Assembly: GCA_963811805.1 (NCBI GenBank)
Contig: CAWESU010000001.1
Location: 496,001 to 560,000, forward strand
DNA: 64,000 nucleotides
DNA from: DAHUXN01 sp963811805
Lineage (GTDB): Bacteria; Acidobacteriota; Terriglobia; Acidiferrales; UBA7541
Reading direction: 5' to 3'
Positions 40,898 to 50,513 of the stretch are shown here, piece after piece (within the stretch, counting starts at the first letter, position 1; the number at the start of each line of letters is the position of its first letter). The position numbers and the translations under genes were made by a program. The notes under the pieces were generated by a model that did not search any database, was not told where the DNA came from, and saw only the letters and a list, made by a program, of their open reading frames with translations.

Positions 40898-43621
40898 TCA
40901 GCGGCCGACCTTAGCTGCGGCGACCGTCCTTTTCGTGGCCTGATTGCGCGGCGAAGAGAGCTCGATGGTTACGGGCTCGATGTTCCAGCCGCCGACTTCG
41001 AGTTTCGCGCCGCCCTCGAGTTTGATCCATGAAGGATAGCGCGCAGTAATGGTTTTCGATTCGCCGGGCATCAGCTCGATGTAATTGTCGCTCCAGAAAA
41101 CGGGTAGAACTTCGTTTCCGTTGGCGTCATTGATCGCGAGCCTTACTTGGAAGGCTAGATGCTCGCTCGGATTGTGCAGATGGACGCTGACTTCGTCGCT
41201 GTCCGCCTTTTCGCGATTCGCGGTGATCTCCAACTTCGCGCTCGGCAGCTCTTCGAGCATGGTCATGTCTTCATAGGAAGATTGCTCGGTGCGCACATAA
41301 GTGGTCTTAGACCATTCGAACACGGGAGGTTTGCTCGAGAGCCAATAGAAATTGGAGCTGAGGGATTTACCGTTGCGGTCGCGAAGGCCCAGCTTTACGA
41401 AGTACATTTGCGGATTCGGCGTTTTCGGAAATGCAGGAATGGTGACGACTCGCTGGCTAGCGTCGGCTGTTGCGTCCACGGGAGTACGTTGAGAGAAAAT
41501 CCGGCTCAGGTCAAAATCATAGACCTCGGTGGAGACAGTGAGACCGGGAAAAGGATGGTAATAGCCGTTTACGACGACGACGCTGCGGTCGTCGTAAGAA
41601 TATTGAACGTGCAGCAGCTGGTTGGCTCTTTTGGCGCCGAAATAACCGCCCGCGGGTTGCAAGTAATAATCGTAGAGATGCCAATAAAGGGACGGCCAGG
41701 CATTGTTGAGCATCCACTGAATCACGCCGGTGGAAACGTACTTATTGCGGGCATAGGCCTCGAACATGGCGCGTTCGTTTTCATAGGTCATGGCCTGCGC
41801 CTTGCGTTCGTAATCCTGCAAGTCTTTCGCCGGTCCGTAGATTCGCTTCATGGCATCGTCGAATCCGGAAAGGCGCTGAAAAGCCCCGGAGCCGGCATGG
41901 AAGTGCCAGTATTCATTGGGCGGCCAAATCTGGTCGGCGGGCATCATTTTTTTTAGGCTGCCAATGACAACGGGTGCGGGGCCGGCGCTGGTTTCGGCAT
42001 TCAGACCATACGCACCACCATTCTCTTTATCCTCGAGCCAATACTCCGGAGAGACGTAGTCGTAAGGCCCGGTCATTTTCACGCCGGACGGGCCGGAGAC
42101 CGAAGTGGACTTCTGAGACGCCGACGAGATGATCGGGTTCGGCCATTGCAGTTGCTTCTCCGCTCGCAAATATGCGCGCTCGACATCTGCAGGCGGGGGG
42201 TTGTCGCTGCCATTCAGCCAAACGAGGAGACTCGGATGGGCGCGCAGGCGCAGAATCTGCGAACGAAGCTGCTCAGTGGCATTTTGTAAATCGGCCGGGC
42301 CCCATTTTTGCCATTGCTCCCAAAAACTGCAGCAGCACCAGCCGGCCATGACCAACACGCCGCGCTCATCCGCCAGATCAAAAAAATGATCGGGCTCGAG
42401 CTTGCCCTCCAAGCGAATGGTGTTCAAACCCATTTCGCGCACGTAATCGAACTGGGCATCGAACTTCCGCGCCGATTCGCGCATCAGCATGTCCGGGGCC
42501 CAGCCGCCGCCGCGAATCAAGATTCGCTTTCCGTTGATGCGAAACAAAATGTGATCGTGCGGCTGCATTGCGGAAGCGATTTGGCGGATTCCGAAGCGGA
42601 CTTTCTGTTGGTCGGAAACGGCGCCGGCGACGCGGGCCTGGATGGTGAGCGTTTCCAGAGGCTGACCGCCCAGCCCATAGGGCCACCAGACCTTGGGATG
42701 CGCAATGCGCAGTTGCGGGAATTGTTGCGGCGTGAAGGTGACGCTGCGGGTTTCCCGCGGGCTGAGCTGAATGCGCTGGGCGAATTGCAGGTTTTCAATT
42801 GTTCCCTCGATAACAGCGTTGACTGCGGCATTGGTCGCGTTGCGCGCTTGCGCGACCACCGTCAAATCGGCTTCATTCAGGGAAGCGTCCGAAAAATGCG
42901 TGACGACTTCGGGGTAGCGCAAGGCGACGGGACCGCTGGCGGTGAGGTAAACATCGCCCCACAAACCCATGTCCTTATCCGGCGGGGCAGGACTCCAATC
43001 CACCCAGTTCATGGCCAAGTCCTTTTCCGTGGGCGCAAATGTCTGTACGGCAATTGCATTTGCCGCACCGGGCTTCACGAACTGAGTGACATCAAAATCG
43101 TAAATGCGATAAGAGCCAGCGACGTCTGCGGCGTCAGCGAATTTTTTTCCGTTGATCCAGATATTGGCGCTGTAATTGATACCCTCGAAGTGCAGCCAAA
43201 TAGTGCGGCCCTGAAAATCCCGCGGAAGAACCAGTTCCGTGCGGTACCACCACGAGCAGGCGAATGGACTGTCCTTCGGCATCGGCAGATTCGCAAAGTT
43301 CTTGCCGATCGGGTAAGTGGTGCCGGGGATTTTCCGCAAATTCATGCCGTAATCGGGATCGGGATAAGTGCCGTCGGCGACGAGCGCGGCGACAACCGTG
43401 GAAGGAACCGTGGTCGCGTGCCAGCCGACGGCTCGAAAGCCAGGCATTGAGACTTGCTGGCCGGTGACTTGCGTCTGGCAGGAAGACCCCAATCGCCAGC
43501 CGGTTCGCAGCGGCAAGCGCGCGTCTGGCGCAGACGCTTGCTGCGAAAAAGCGCAAGGACACGCAGCGAAGAGGAGCGAAAGCGCGAGAGACAGAAATCC
43601 GTAACGCGAACTCTTCGGCAT
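40898..43621 (-). CDS. secreted GH2 exo-beta-D-glucosaminidase-like enzyme
   Basis: A 907-aa exported enzyme. After a signal peptide (GFLSLALSLLFAACPCAFS) comes a GH2 sugar-binding domain (WWYRTELVLP, LHFEGINYSANIWINGK), an Ig-like domain and the barrel. The acid/base residue appears as Asp473 in WLNGSDNPP and the nucleophile as Glu543 in YGLNAETSAGP. The chitosan-degrading enzyme CsxA has this Asp/Glu pair, Asp469 and Glu541, where most GH2 enzymes use two Glu. So beta-glucosamine removal from chito-oligosaccharides is likely, beta-mannosidase less so. The ATG at 43621 fits the signal peptide; the frame opens on to 44050 without one. Confidence 0.9.
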   Translation of the reverse strand: MPKSSRYGFLSLALSLLFAACPCAFSQQASAPDARLPLRTGWRLGSSCQTQVTGQQVSMPGFRAVGWHATTVPSTVVAALVADGTYPDPDYGMNLRKIPGTTYPIGKNFANLPMPKDSPFACSWWYRTELVLPRDFQGRTIWLHFEGINYSANIWINGKKFADAADVAGSYRIYDFDVTQFVKPGAANAIAVQTFAPTEKDLAMNWVDWSPAPPDKDMGLWGDVYLTASGPVALRYPEVVTHFSDASLNEADLTVVAQARNATNAAVNAVIEGTIENLQFAQRIQLSPRETRSVTFTPQQFPQLRIAHPKVWWPYGLGGQPLETLTIQARVAGAVSDQQKVRFGIRQIASAMQPHDHILFRINGKRILIRGGGWAPDMLMRESARKFDAQFDYVREMGLNTIRLEGKLEPDHFFDLADERGVLVMAGWCCCSFWEQWQKWGPADLQNATEQLRSQILRLRAHPSLLVWLNGSDNPPPADVERAYLRAEKQLQWPNPIISSASQKSTSVSGPSGVKMTGPYDYVSPEYWLEDKENGGAYGLNAETSAGPAPVVIGSLKKMMPADQIWPPNEYWHFHAGSGAFQRLSGFDDAMKRIYGPAKDLQDYERKAQAMTYENERAMFEAYARNKYVSTGVIQWMLNNAWPSLYWHLYDYYLQPAGGYFGAKRANQLLHVQYSYDDRSVVVVNGYYHPFPGLTVSTEVYDFDLSRIFSQRTPVDATADASQRVVTIPAFPKTPNPQMYFVKLGLRDRNGKSLSSNFYWLSSKPPVFEWSKTTYVRTEQSSYEDMTMLEELPSAKLEITANREKADSDEVSVHLHNPSEHLAFQVRLAINDANGNEVLPVFWSDNYIELMPGESKTITARYPSWIKLEGGAKLEVGGWNIEPVTIELSSPRNQATKRTVAAAKVGR

Positions 43622-43846
43622 GGCGCCACACCTTGCACGCAGGATCAGAAAGCCAGTAGACAAACAGCGCCGGGATTTCCGGCGAACCACCGATGCGAAT
43701 TCTACTCGAATTAGAGAGTGAATTTCGGAGCAAATTGGACGGTATGCGGGCGATGGGCCTACCGGCGACGCGGGCGAGAAAATCGTCCGCAACGCGCTCG
43801 GAGTTGGATAGAATCGCGCGCGGTTGATTCCGGTTCGGAATATTCC

Positions 43847-45970
43847 ATGAGCAAGGCGAATCGCGCGAGCGCGATTTCCAGGAGGCTGAACTTGACGCGA
43901 ACATGTCTGCAAATCGTTGGATGGTCTCGCATCGAGAAAATTGCAATTCTTTTTCTCCCGCTTGCGTTCTTCTGCTCCGCCCCTCCGGTGAGGGCGCAGC
44001 AGGATCGCCTGCAGAGCAGCGACCTGTCGCGATTTCGGGACGTTGGGCAAGCGGCCATTTCGCCGGACGGGTCGAAAATCGCGTATACGGTGCTCAATTA
44101 CGACAAGCCGGGGCGACCGTATCCGCAGCTCTGGGTTGTCAACGCCGCCGGCGGCAGCGCTGTGCGCATCGGCGACGCTGATTCAGTGAACGGCAATGCG
44201 GTGTGGTCGCCCGATGGCCGTTGGATCGCCTACTCAGGGCAAGCGCAGGGCAAGGATGGATTGTGCGTCGTGCATCCGGATGGGTCCGACGCAACTTTTC
44301 TGGCGGGGACGGAGGGCACCGACGCGCCGATTCCCGGGCAAGGAAATGATGTCACATGGTCGCCCGACGGCAAGCAGATCGCGTTTGTTTCTGCGGCGCC
44401 CGGACCGGAAACGGCCGACGCCAGCGGCGATCCGATGGTTTTTACGCGCTATCTGTGGCGTCCGACGGCAGGCGAAGGCATAAAGCCTTGGAACGACAAT
44501 CGCCGGCTGCACATTTTTATTGTTGACGTGGCAAGCAAGCAGGTTCGCCAGCTGACCAGCGGCGATTATTATGAGCATTCGATTGACTGGTCGCCGGATG
44601 GCTCGGAGATTTTGTTTTGTTCGGACCGTTCTCCTTACGCGGATCAGTTTTTTCATTGCAACATTTACGCGGTGAATCCGGCGAATGGCTCGATTCGTCA
44701 GCTCACGACGATCGAGACGACACAATATCATCCGGTGTGGTCGCCCGATGGGAAGAAGATCGCTTTTCTTTCGACGACGCGCGGATTGACGGATCGCGAA
44801 ACGACGATGGAAGACACGCACGTTTGGGTAATGGATGCGGACGGCGGCAATCGCCACGAGCTTGCGTCCATGGTTGATGACCGGCAGGGAGCGCCGGTGT
44901 GGTCTGGGGACAGCCAGTCGCTCTTTTTCACGGTGCAGGATCGCGGCAGCAATCACCTGGAAAAGCTGGCCGCGCGAGGCGGCGAACCGGAAATGATTTC
45001 AAGTGAGCGCGGGTCGGTGGGATCGTTTTCCGTCAGCAAGTCCGGCGCAATCGCCTATTCGTTCACGAGTCCGCAGGACATGGGAGAGCTTTTCGTCAAG
45101 AGGGGCGATTCATCGAAGCAACTGACAGATCTGAACGCCGACATTTTGCGCGGCAAGACTCTCGGCGAAGTCGAATCCTTCACTTTCGTGAGCAACGACA
45201 ATAAGTACCATGTGGAAGCCTTCCTGGTTGAGCCTGCAGGCCTCGCGCCGGGGTCGAAACATCCGCTCATTGTCAACATTCATGGCGGGCCGCATGGGCA
45301 GAACGGGCCGGCGTTCAGTTTCCGCGACCAAGTTTTTGCGGCGCGCGGCTGGGCGGTGCTGCATGTGAATTATCGCGGGTCGACGGGCTACGGGCAGGCG
45401 TTTGCGGACGCGGTCTTCGGCGACCAGGACGGCGACGAAGCGCAAGATGTTCTGTACGGAGTCAGCGCGGCGATTCGGCGCTACCCGTGGATCGATCCCG
45501 AACAAATGGGGATCGAAGGGGTTAGCTACGGAGGTCAGTTGACCTACTGGCTGATCACGCAGACGCGCGAATTCAAGGCGGCGATTCCCACCGCCGGAAT
45601 TACGAACCTGATCAGCTACAACTACCTGACTTACTACAATCAGTACGAGCAGATGGAGTTCGGCGAGCTGCCGCATCAGGACGATTTGATGGACATCATG
45701 TGGAAGCGCTCGGCGCTGCGCTACGTGGCGCAGGTGGCCACGCCGACGCTGATCATGCACGGCGCAAACGATCCGGACGTGCCGATTCCAGACGCGGAGC
45801 AGATGTACGTCGCGCTCAAAGACGTTGGCGTCGAAACGGAATTCGTGATGTACCCGCGCGAAGGGCACGGCATCCGCGAAGTGAACCATCAGATCGATGA
45901 CATGAATCGCTCCATCGCGTGGTACGAAAAGCATTTCCCGGACAAAAGCGCCGCGGTACCGATTCCGTAG
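43847..45970 (+). CDS. S9-family serine peptidase (acylaminoacyl/dipeptidyl peptidase type)
   Basis: A 707-aa exported peptidase. The hydrophobic stretch KIAILFLPLAFFCSAPPVRAQ acts as signal, after a charged lead of about 30 residues. A WD40-like propeller follows (SPDGSKIAYTV, WSPDGRWIAYSG, WSPDGKKIAFLS). The C-terminal alpha/beta domain has Ser560 in GVSYGGQ, Asp642 in NDPDVP and His674 in EGHGI. The ATG at 43847 is the last before the signal; an earlier one at 43718 falls in the divergent promoter region. It cleaves short peptides, possibly outside the cell. Confidence 0.92.
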   Translation: MSKANRASAISRRLNLTRTCLQIVGWSRIEKIAILFLPLAFFCSAPPVRAQQDRLQSSDLSRFRDVGQAAISPDGSKIAYTVLNYDKPGRPYPQLWVVNAAGGSAVRIGDADSVNGNAVWSPDGRWIAYSGQAQGKDGLCVVHPDGSDATFLAGTEGTDAPIPGQGNDVTWSPDGKQIAFVSAAPGPETADASGDPMVFTRYLWRPTAGEGIKPWNDNRRLHIFIVDVASKQVRQLTSGDYYEHSIDWSPDGSEILFCSDRSPYADQFFHCNIYAVNPANGSIRQLTTIETTQYHPVWSPDGKKIAFLSTTRGLTDRETTMEDTHVWVMDADGGNRHELASMVDDRQGAPVWSGDSQSLFFTVQDRGSNHLEKLAARGGEPEMISSERGSVGSFSVSKSGAIAYSFTSPQDMGELFVKRGDSSKQLTDLNADILRGKTLGEVESFTFVSNDNKYHVEAFLVEPAGLAPGSKHPLIVNIHGGPHGQNGPAFSFRDQVFAARGWAVLHVNYRGSTGYGQAFADAVFGDQDGDEAQDVLYGVSAAIRRYPWIDPEQMGIEGVSYGGQLTYWLITQTREFKAAIPTAGITNLISYNYLTYYNQYEQMEFGELPHQDDLMDIMWKRSALRYVAQVATPTLIMHGANDPDVPIPDAEQMYVALKDVGVETEFVMYPREGHGIREVNHQIDDMNRSIAWYEKHFPDKSAAVPIP

Positions 45971-46006
45971 GGCGCCGGCACGCAAAAGCCACAATCTTCT
46001 TTCCCC

Positions 46007-46034
46007 TTGACTATTGACAGGAGGAGCGTACATT
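46007..46034 (+). promoter_or_regulatory. sigma-70-type promoter of the padR-ADOP pair
   Basis: TTGACT at 46007-46012, 16-bp spacer, TACATT at 46029-46034. The TACAT part resembles half of a PadR operator, so the regulator may repress its own gene. Confidence 0.35.
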
Positions 46035-46060
46035 CTTGTCGATGATTGAGGGGAGGACTC

Positions 46061-46396
46061 GTGGGAAAACCAACTGACCTGGTGCAAGGCACGCTCGACC
46101 TGCTGATCCTGAGGACCATCGCGCTCGAGGCCATGCACGGATGGGGCATCGCACAGCGCATCCAATTCGTTTCGAAAAACGCGCTACAAGTGCGCCAAGG
46201 CGCACTCTATCCGGCGCTTCACCGCCTGGAACAGCAAGGCTGGATTCGCGCCGAATGGGGCGACTCGGAAAACAATCGCCGCGCCAAATTCTATTCACTG
46301 ACGCGCGCCGGCCGGAAGTATCTCGAAAAGGAACTGGCCAACTGGGAACGCCTGTCCTCGGCAATCGGTCTGGTTTTAGACGCGGCGCAAAGCTAG
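46061..46396 (+). CDS. PadR-family transcriptional regulator
   Basis: A 111-aa winged-helix regulator. From the GTG at 46061, preceded by GGGGAGG, the protein begins MGKPTDLVQGTLDLLILRT, the common start in Acidobacteriota. VRQGALYPALHRLEQQGWI is the recognition helix region and KFYSLTRAGRKYLEKEL the wing and last helix. An in-frame TTG at 46046 has weaker support. It lies 10 bp ahead of a large permease gene and is expected to control it. Confidence 0.95.
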   Translation: MGKPTDLVQGTLDLLILRTIALEAMHGWGIAQRIQFVSKNALQVRQGALYPALHRLEQQGWIRAEWGDSENNRRAKFYSLTRAGRKYLEKELANWERLSSAIGLVLDAAQS

Positions 46397-46406
46397 GGAG
46401 GTTTTC

Positions 46407-49079
46407 ATGCGTTGGCTTAGAAAATTGTCGATGCGATTCCGTTCCGTATTTCACAGGCGCGCCGCGGAGGGCGAGTTGGACGCCGAATTGCGTTTCCACA
46501 TCGAACGCCAAATCGCGGCAAACATTTCCGCGGGAATGCATCCCGCAGAGGCCCGGCGCGCCGCACTGAGCGAATTCGGCGGCGTGGAACAACTGAAAGA
46601 GGAGTGCCGCGACATGCGCAAAACCAATTGGCTGCAAGATCTCGCGCAAGACCTTCGCTACGGCTTGCGCATGCTGCGCAAATCGCCGGGCTTCACGGCC
46701 GTCGCCGTGCTCACCCTCGCTCTCGGCATCGGCGCTAACACGGCGATCTTTTCCGTTGTGGACGCCCTGTTGCTGCAGCCGCTCCCCTACCATAACGCGA
46801 GTCATCTGGTCATCGTTTGGGAGAGCAATTCGGGACTCGAAACCGACCGCAACACTGTTTCGCCTCCGAATTTTCTCGATTGGCGGGTGCAGAATCACGT
46901 CTTCGATGCGATGGCGTATTTCGGCGATGGCCGTGCGAATTTGACCGGCGGCACCCCGCAAGAGTTGATCGTCGAGTATACTTCCACGAATTTCTTCGAC
47001 GTGTGGGGCGTGAAGCCCATGCTGGGCCGCGGGTTTGCCGCAGATAATGGGAAAGCCGGCAACGATTCTGTGGTGGTGCTGAGCTACGGCCTGTGGAAGA
47101 ACCGCTTCGCTGCGAATCCGGACATTGTTGGTAGCACGATCGAACTCAACGGAGGGGCTTACAGTGTCCTCGGCGTCGCCCCGCCGGATTTTGATCCGTT
47201 CATCGCGGGAGGGTCGATAACCGGTGAGCACGCGCAGCTTTGGGCCCCCTTCGTATTTCCTCCCACGTACCTCGATCGTAGCAAGACGGGACGCTTCTTG
47301 ACGGTTGTCGCGCGCCTGAAGGCCGGCGCGGATTTGCCGCAGGCGCGGGCTGAGATGGACCTGATTGCTGCGCGGCTCGCCGCGAAGTATCCGCAGTTCG
47401 ACGGCGGCTGGGGCGCGAATGTGGTTCCGCTGCGCGAACAAGTTTCCGGCGCGGCGCGTCCGGCGCTGTTGATTCTGCTGGGCGCGGTGGGGTTTGTTCT
47501 GCTCATCGCCTGCGCGAACGTTGCGAGCTTGTTTCTCTCTCGGGCGGCGGGACGCAAAAGAGAAATGGCTGTGCGCGCCGCGCTGGGAGCAAGCCGCTGT
47601 CGAATTGTTCGCCAGTTGCTTGCGGAGAGTGTTTTGCTCGCGCTCCTTGGCGGCGTCTTGGGCGTTTTGTTAGCCATCTGGGGCACAGACGCTTTGCTGC
47701 ATTCGATTCCGCAAAAACTTCTCGATCTTTCCGCGGTCCCCATCGATTTGCGTGTGCTGGCTTTCGCTGCAGGAGCGACGTTCCTTTCCGGAATCCTCTT
47801 CGGCCTCTTGCCCTCCTATGCTGCCGCGCATTCGGAAATTACCGCTTCGCTTCAGGAGGGCGGCCGAGGCTCTTCGCTGAACCGCCGGAACCGCACCATC
47901 CACGCCGCGCTGGTGATCACGGAAATTGCGCTCGCGCTTGTTTTGCTGGCCGGTTCCGGACTGCTGATCGAAAGCTTCGTTCGCTTGACGCGCGTCAATC
48001 CCGGATTCGACGCAGAGCATCTGCTGACATTTAAGCTGTCGCTGCCGGCACCAAAGTACAAAGACGATCCGGCGCAAATCGCTTTTTTCCGCGAGCTCTT
48101 GGATAAACTGGATCATCTTCCCGGAGTTCGCTCCGTCAGCATGGAAAATTTGCCGCCATTTTCGGGATTTCCGCTCTGGGGCGTCGCTACGGACGTGATG
48201 TTGCCAGGCCAGGAATCCCTACCTGTCACGCAGCGGCCCAACACTGCCGTTCGTGTCGTCGGACTCGATTATTTCCGCACCATGGGGATTCCTTTAACGC
48301 AGGGGCGCAACTTTTCGCCTGCGGAGCTCGCTACGGAAAAGCATGTGGTCATCGTCAACGACACGTTCGTGCGGAACTATTTTCCGCACACGAATCCCAT
48401 CGGGCAGAAGATCACCATCGACATGAAGGACACGAATGTTCCCAGCGTAATCGTCGGCGTTGTAGGTGATGTGCATGGAGCGGATCTGACCGCCGCGCCG
48501 TGGCCGACCGTTTATTGGCCCTATCCGGAATTGGCCTATTCGCAAATGACCGTCGTGATGCGGACGGAGACCGATCCCCTCGCGCTGGTTTCTTCCGTGC
48601 GCCAGATCGTCCAGCAGATGGACAAAGACGAGCCCATTTCGAACATTGCGACGATGGATCAGTTGATTTCCGATTCAGTCGCGCGTTCGCGGCTCACCGC
48701 TGTGCTCCTCGGTGTTTTCGCGGCGCTGGCCATGATCCTGGCGTGCATAGGAATTTACGGCGTCATGACTTATGCCACGGCGCAGCGCAGGAACGAAATC
48801 GGCATACGCATGGCGCTTGGCGCTCAGCGCGGAGATATTCTGCGGCTGGTTCTCGGGCAGGGTGTAAGGCTGGCAATTTTGGGCGTCGTGATCGGCATAG
48901 CCGGCGGGCTTGCGCTTACGCGCTTGCTGCAAAGCCTGCTCTTCCATATCAGCGCGTCCGATCCGCTCACGTTTGCGGGCGTCGCAATTTTACTGACGCT
49001 GGTGGTGCTCGCCGCTTGCTACCTTCCCGCGCGGCGCGCGATGCGCGTCGATCCCATGGATGCACTGCGTTACGAATAG
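46407..49079 (+). CDS. ADOP-family (MacB/FtsX-like) ABC permease
   Basis: An 890-aa permease of the duplicated orphan type found in Acidobacteriota. An N-terminal cytosolic prefix (AEGELDAELRFHIERQIA, HPAEARRAALSEFGGVEQ) is followed by two MacB-PCD plus FtsX units; the first begins DLRYGLRMLRKSPGFTAVAVL, LALGIGANTAIFSVV. The last block PARRAMRVDPMDALRYE is the usual end. There is no adjacent ATPase, as is normal for this family. The substrate is unknown. Transcribed with the padR gene. Confidence 0.95.
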   Translation: MRWLRKLSMRFRSVFHRRAAEGELDAELRFHIERQIAANISAGMHPAEARRAALSEFGGVEQLKEECRDMRKTNWLQDLAQDLRYGLRMLRKSPGFTAVAVLTLALGIGANTAIFSVVDALLLQPLPYHNASHLVIVWESNSGLETDRNTVSPPNFLDWRVQNHVFDAMAYFGDGRANLTGGTPQELIVEYTSTNFFDVWGVKPMLGRGFAADNGKAGNDSVVVLSYGLWKNRFAANPDIVGSTIELNGGAYSVLGVAPPDFDPFIAGGSITGEHAQLWAPFVFPPTYLDRSKTGRFLTVVARLKAGADLPQARAEMDLIAARLAAKYPQFDGGWGANVVPLREQVSGAARPALLILLGAVGFVLLIACANVASLFLSRAAGRKREMAVRAALGASRCRIVRQLLAESVLLALLGGVLGVLLAIWGTDALLHSIPQKLLDLSAVPIDLRVLAFAAGATFLSGILFGLLPSYAAAHSEITASLQEGGRGSSLNRRNRTIHAALVITEIALALVLLAGSGLLIESFVRLTRVNPGFDAEHLLTFKLSLPAPKYKDDPAQIAFFRELLDKLDHLPGVRSVSMENLPPFSGFPLWGVATDVMLPGQESLPVTQRPNTAVRVVGLDYFRTMGIPLTQGRNFSPAELATEKHVVIVNDTFVRNYFPHTNPIGQKITIDMKDTNVPSVIVGVVGDVHGADLTAAPWPTVYWPYPELAYSQMTVVMRTETDPLALVSSVRQIVQQMDKDEPISNIATMDQLISDSVARSRLTAVLLGVFAALAMILACIGIYGVMTYATAQRRNEIGIRMALGAQRGDILRLVLGQGVRLAILGVVIGIAGGLALTRLLQSLLFHISASDPLTFAGVAILLTLVVLAACYLPARRAMRVDPMDALRYE

Positions 49080-49201
49080 TCGCGGCCACTCCTTTGGAGA
49101 CGCAGGAAAATCGCTGATGCCTCTTCCACATGTGGCTACCGGTTTCTCCTGGCCCGCTCCAAATTTTAGAATCGTGTTACATTCAACAGGACATTTAAGC
49201 C

Positions 49202-50485
49202 ATGTCCGAGCAAAGCGAACCTGCGCGCTACGAAAAATTTGGCTGGCTCGACATTCTCGGGCTCCTTTTCCTCGCTGGACTAGCCGTCCTGCCGCCGTTC
49301 ACCGAGATTCACAAGTATTTCATTCTGCTCGCCATCGGTATTTTTCAGCTCTTCGAACGCCAACTCATGGCATGGCTTCCCGCGCGCGGCCGCGTTTACA
49401 GCGTCCTCATCAAGATTCTTCTTGCCACTCTTTTGCTCGGCCACACCGGCGAAGCCGGCATCAACAGCGCCTACTGGCCGATTTACTTCCTACCGGTGGT
49501 TACCGCAGCGGTTTACTTCGGAGCCTTGGCCACGCTCGCCTGGACCGCCCTCGCTTCTCTTGCTTACTGCTCGTACTTGATCCCGGCACGAATCGAATTT
49601 GATATTACGCCGGAGGCCTACGAGCTTCTGGGTATCCGCATCCTCTTCATTTTCCTGGCTGCAATTCTCGTGAACCGCTTCGTAACGGAGAACCGCCGTC
49701 AAGTCGCTCGCTATCAGACCCTGTCCGAGACGCTCGCCGAATCGAATCGCCAGCTGCAGCGCGCCCAAGCTGACGCTCGCCGTGCCGAACGCCTCGCCGC
49801 CCTCGGCCAACTTTCCGCCGGCCTGGCCCACGAGATTCGCAATCCTCTCGGCATTATTAAAGGCTCCGCCGAAATGCTCAGCCAGAACTTCGGCCCGTCT
49901 CAGCCCGCCGCCGGCGAACTCGCGGGCTACATCTCCACCGAAGTCAATCGCCTCAATGGCCTTGTCTCGCGCTTCCTCGATTTCGCCCGTCCTTCGCATC
50001 TCGACCTCAATCCCGTCGACATTCCCCAGCTTGTCGACCGCGCTATCGATGTCGCGCAACATCGTTATCGCGAATTTCCCGTTTCTATCGAACGCCACGT
50101 TACTCCAAACCTGCCCTCCATTTTCGCCGACGAACAGATGTGCGATCAGATCTTCGCCAATCTCATCCTCAACGCCTACGAGGCCATGGGCGCCGGCAAC
50201 ACCGAACATTCCGCCGCGCCGAGAATCTCTATCTCCATTTCCTCTGATTCCTCGAACGGCGTTTCCGGCGTTGCCGTGGAAATTCAGGACTCTGGTCCCG
50301 GCGTTCCGGATGAGCTTCGCGAGCAAATCTTCAATCCGTTCGTCAGCTCCAAGAAAACCGGCGTGGGACTGGGACTTTCCATTGTGGCCAAAATCGTGGA
50401 CGATCATCGAGGCTCAATCCAATTGATCTCGGGTCCTGGAACGGGAGCTTGCTTTCGCGTCTTTCTTCCCGCAGCTGCGGCATAA
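49202..50485 (+). CDS. membrane sensor histidine kinase, NtrB type
   Basis: A 427-aa kinase. About five or six membrane segments lie in residues 15-160 with almost no periplasmic domain, so it may sense a membrane or internal signal. A coiled coil (about 165-200) leads to the phosphorylated His210 in LSAGLAHEIRNPLG. The ATPase part has the N box (FANLILNAYEAM), G1 (DSGPGVPDEL), F box and G2 (GVGLGLSIVAKI). The response regulator begins 28 bp after its stop. The pair probably works as one signalling unit. Confidence 0.94.
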   Translation: MSEQSEPARYEKFGWLDILGLLFLAGLAVLPPFTEIHKYFILLAIGIFQLFERQLMAWLPARGRVYSVLIKILLATLLLGHTGEAGINSAYWPIYFLPVVTAAVYFGALATLAWTALASLAYCSYLIPARIEFDITPEAYELLGIRILFIFLAAILVNRFVTENRRQVARYQTLSETLAESNRQLQRAQADARRAERLAALGQLSAGLAHEIRNPLGIIKGSAEMLSQNFGPSQPAAGELAGYISTEVNRLNGLVSRFLDFARPSHLDLNPVDIPQLVDRAIDVAQHRYREFPVSIERHVTPNLPSIFADEQMCDQIFANLILNAYEAMGAGNTEHSAAPRISISISSDSSNGVSGVAVEIQDSGPGVPDELREQIFNPFVSSKKTGVGLGLSIVAKIVDDHRGSIQLISGPGTGACFRVFLPAAAA

Positions 50486-50513
50486 TGGGAGCAGTAAGGG
50501 ATAATTAGAGCTT

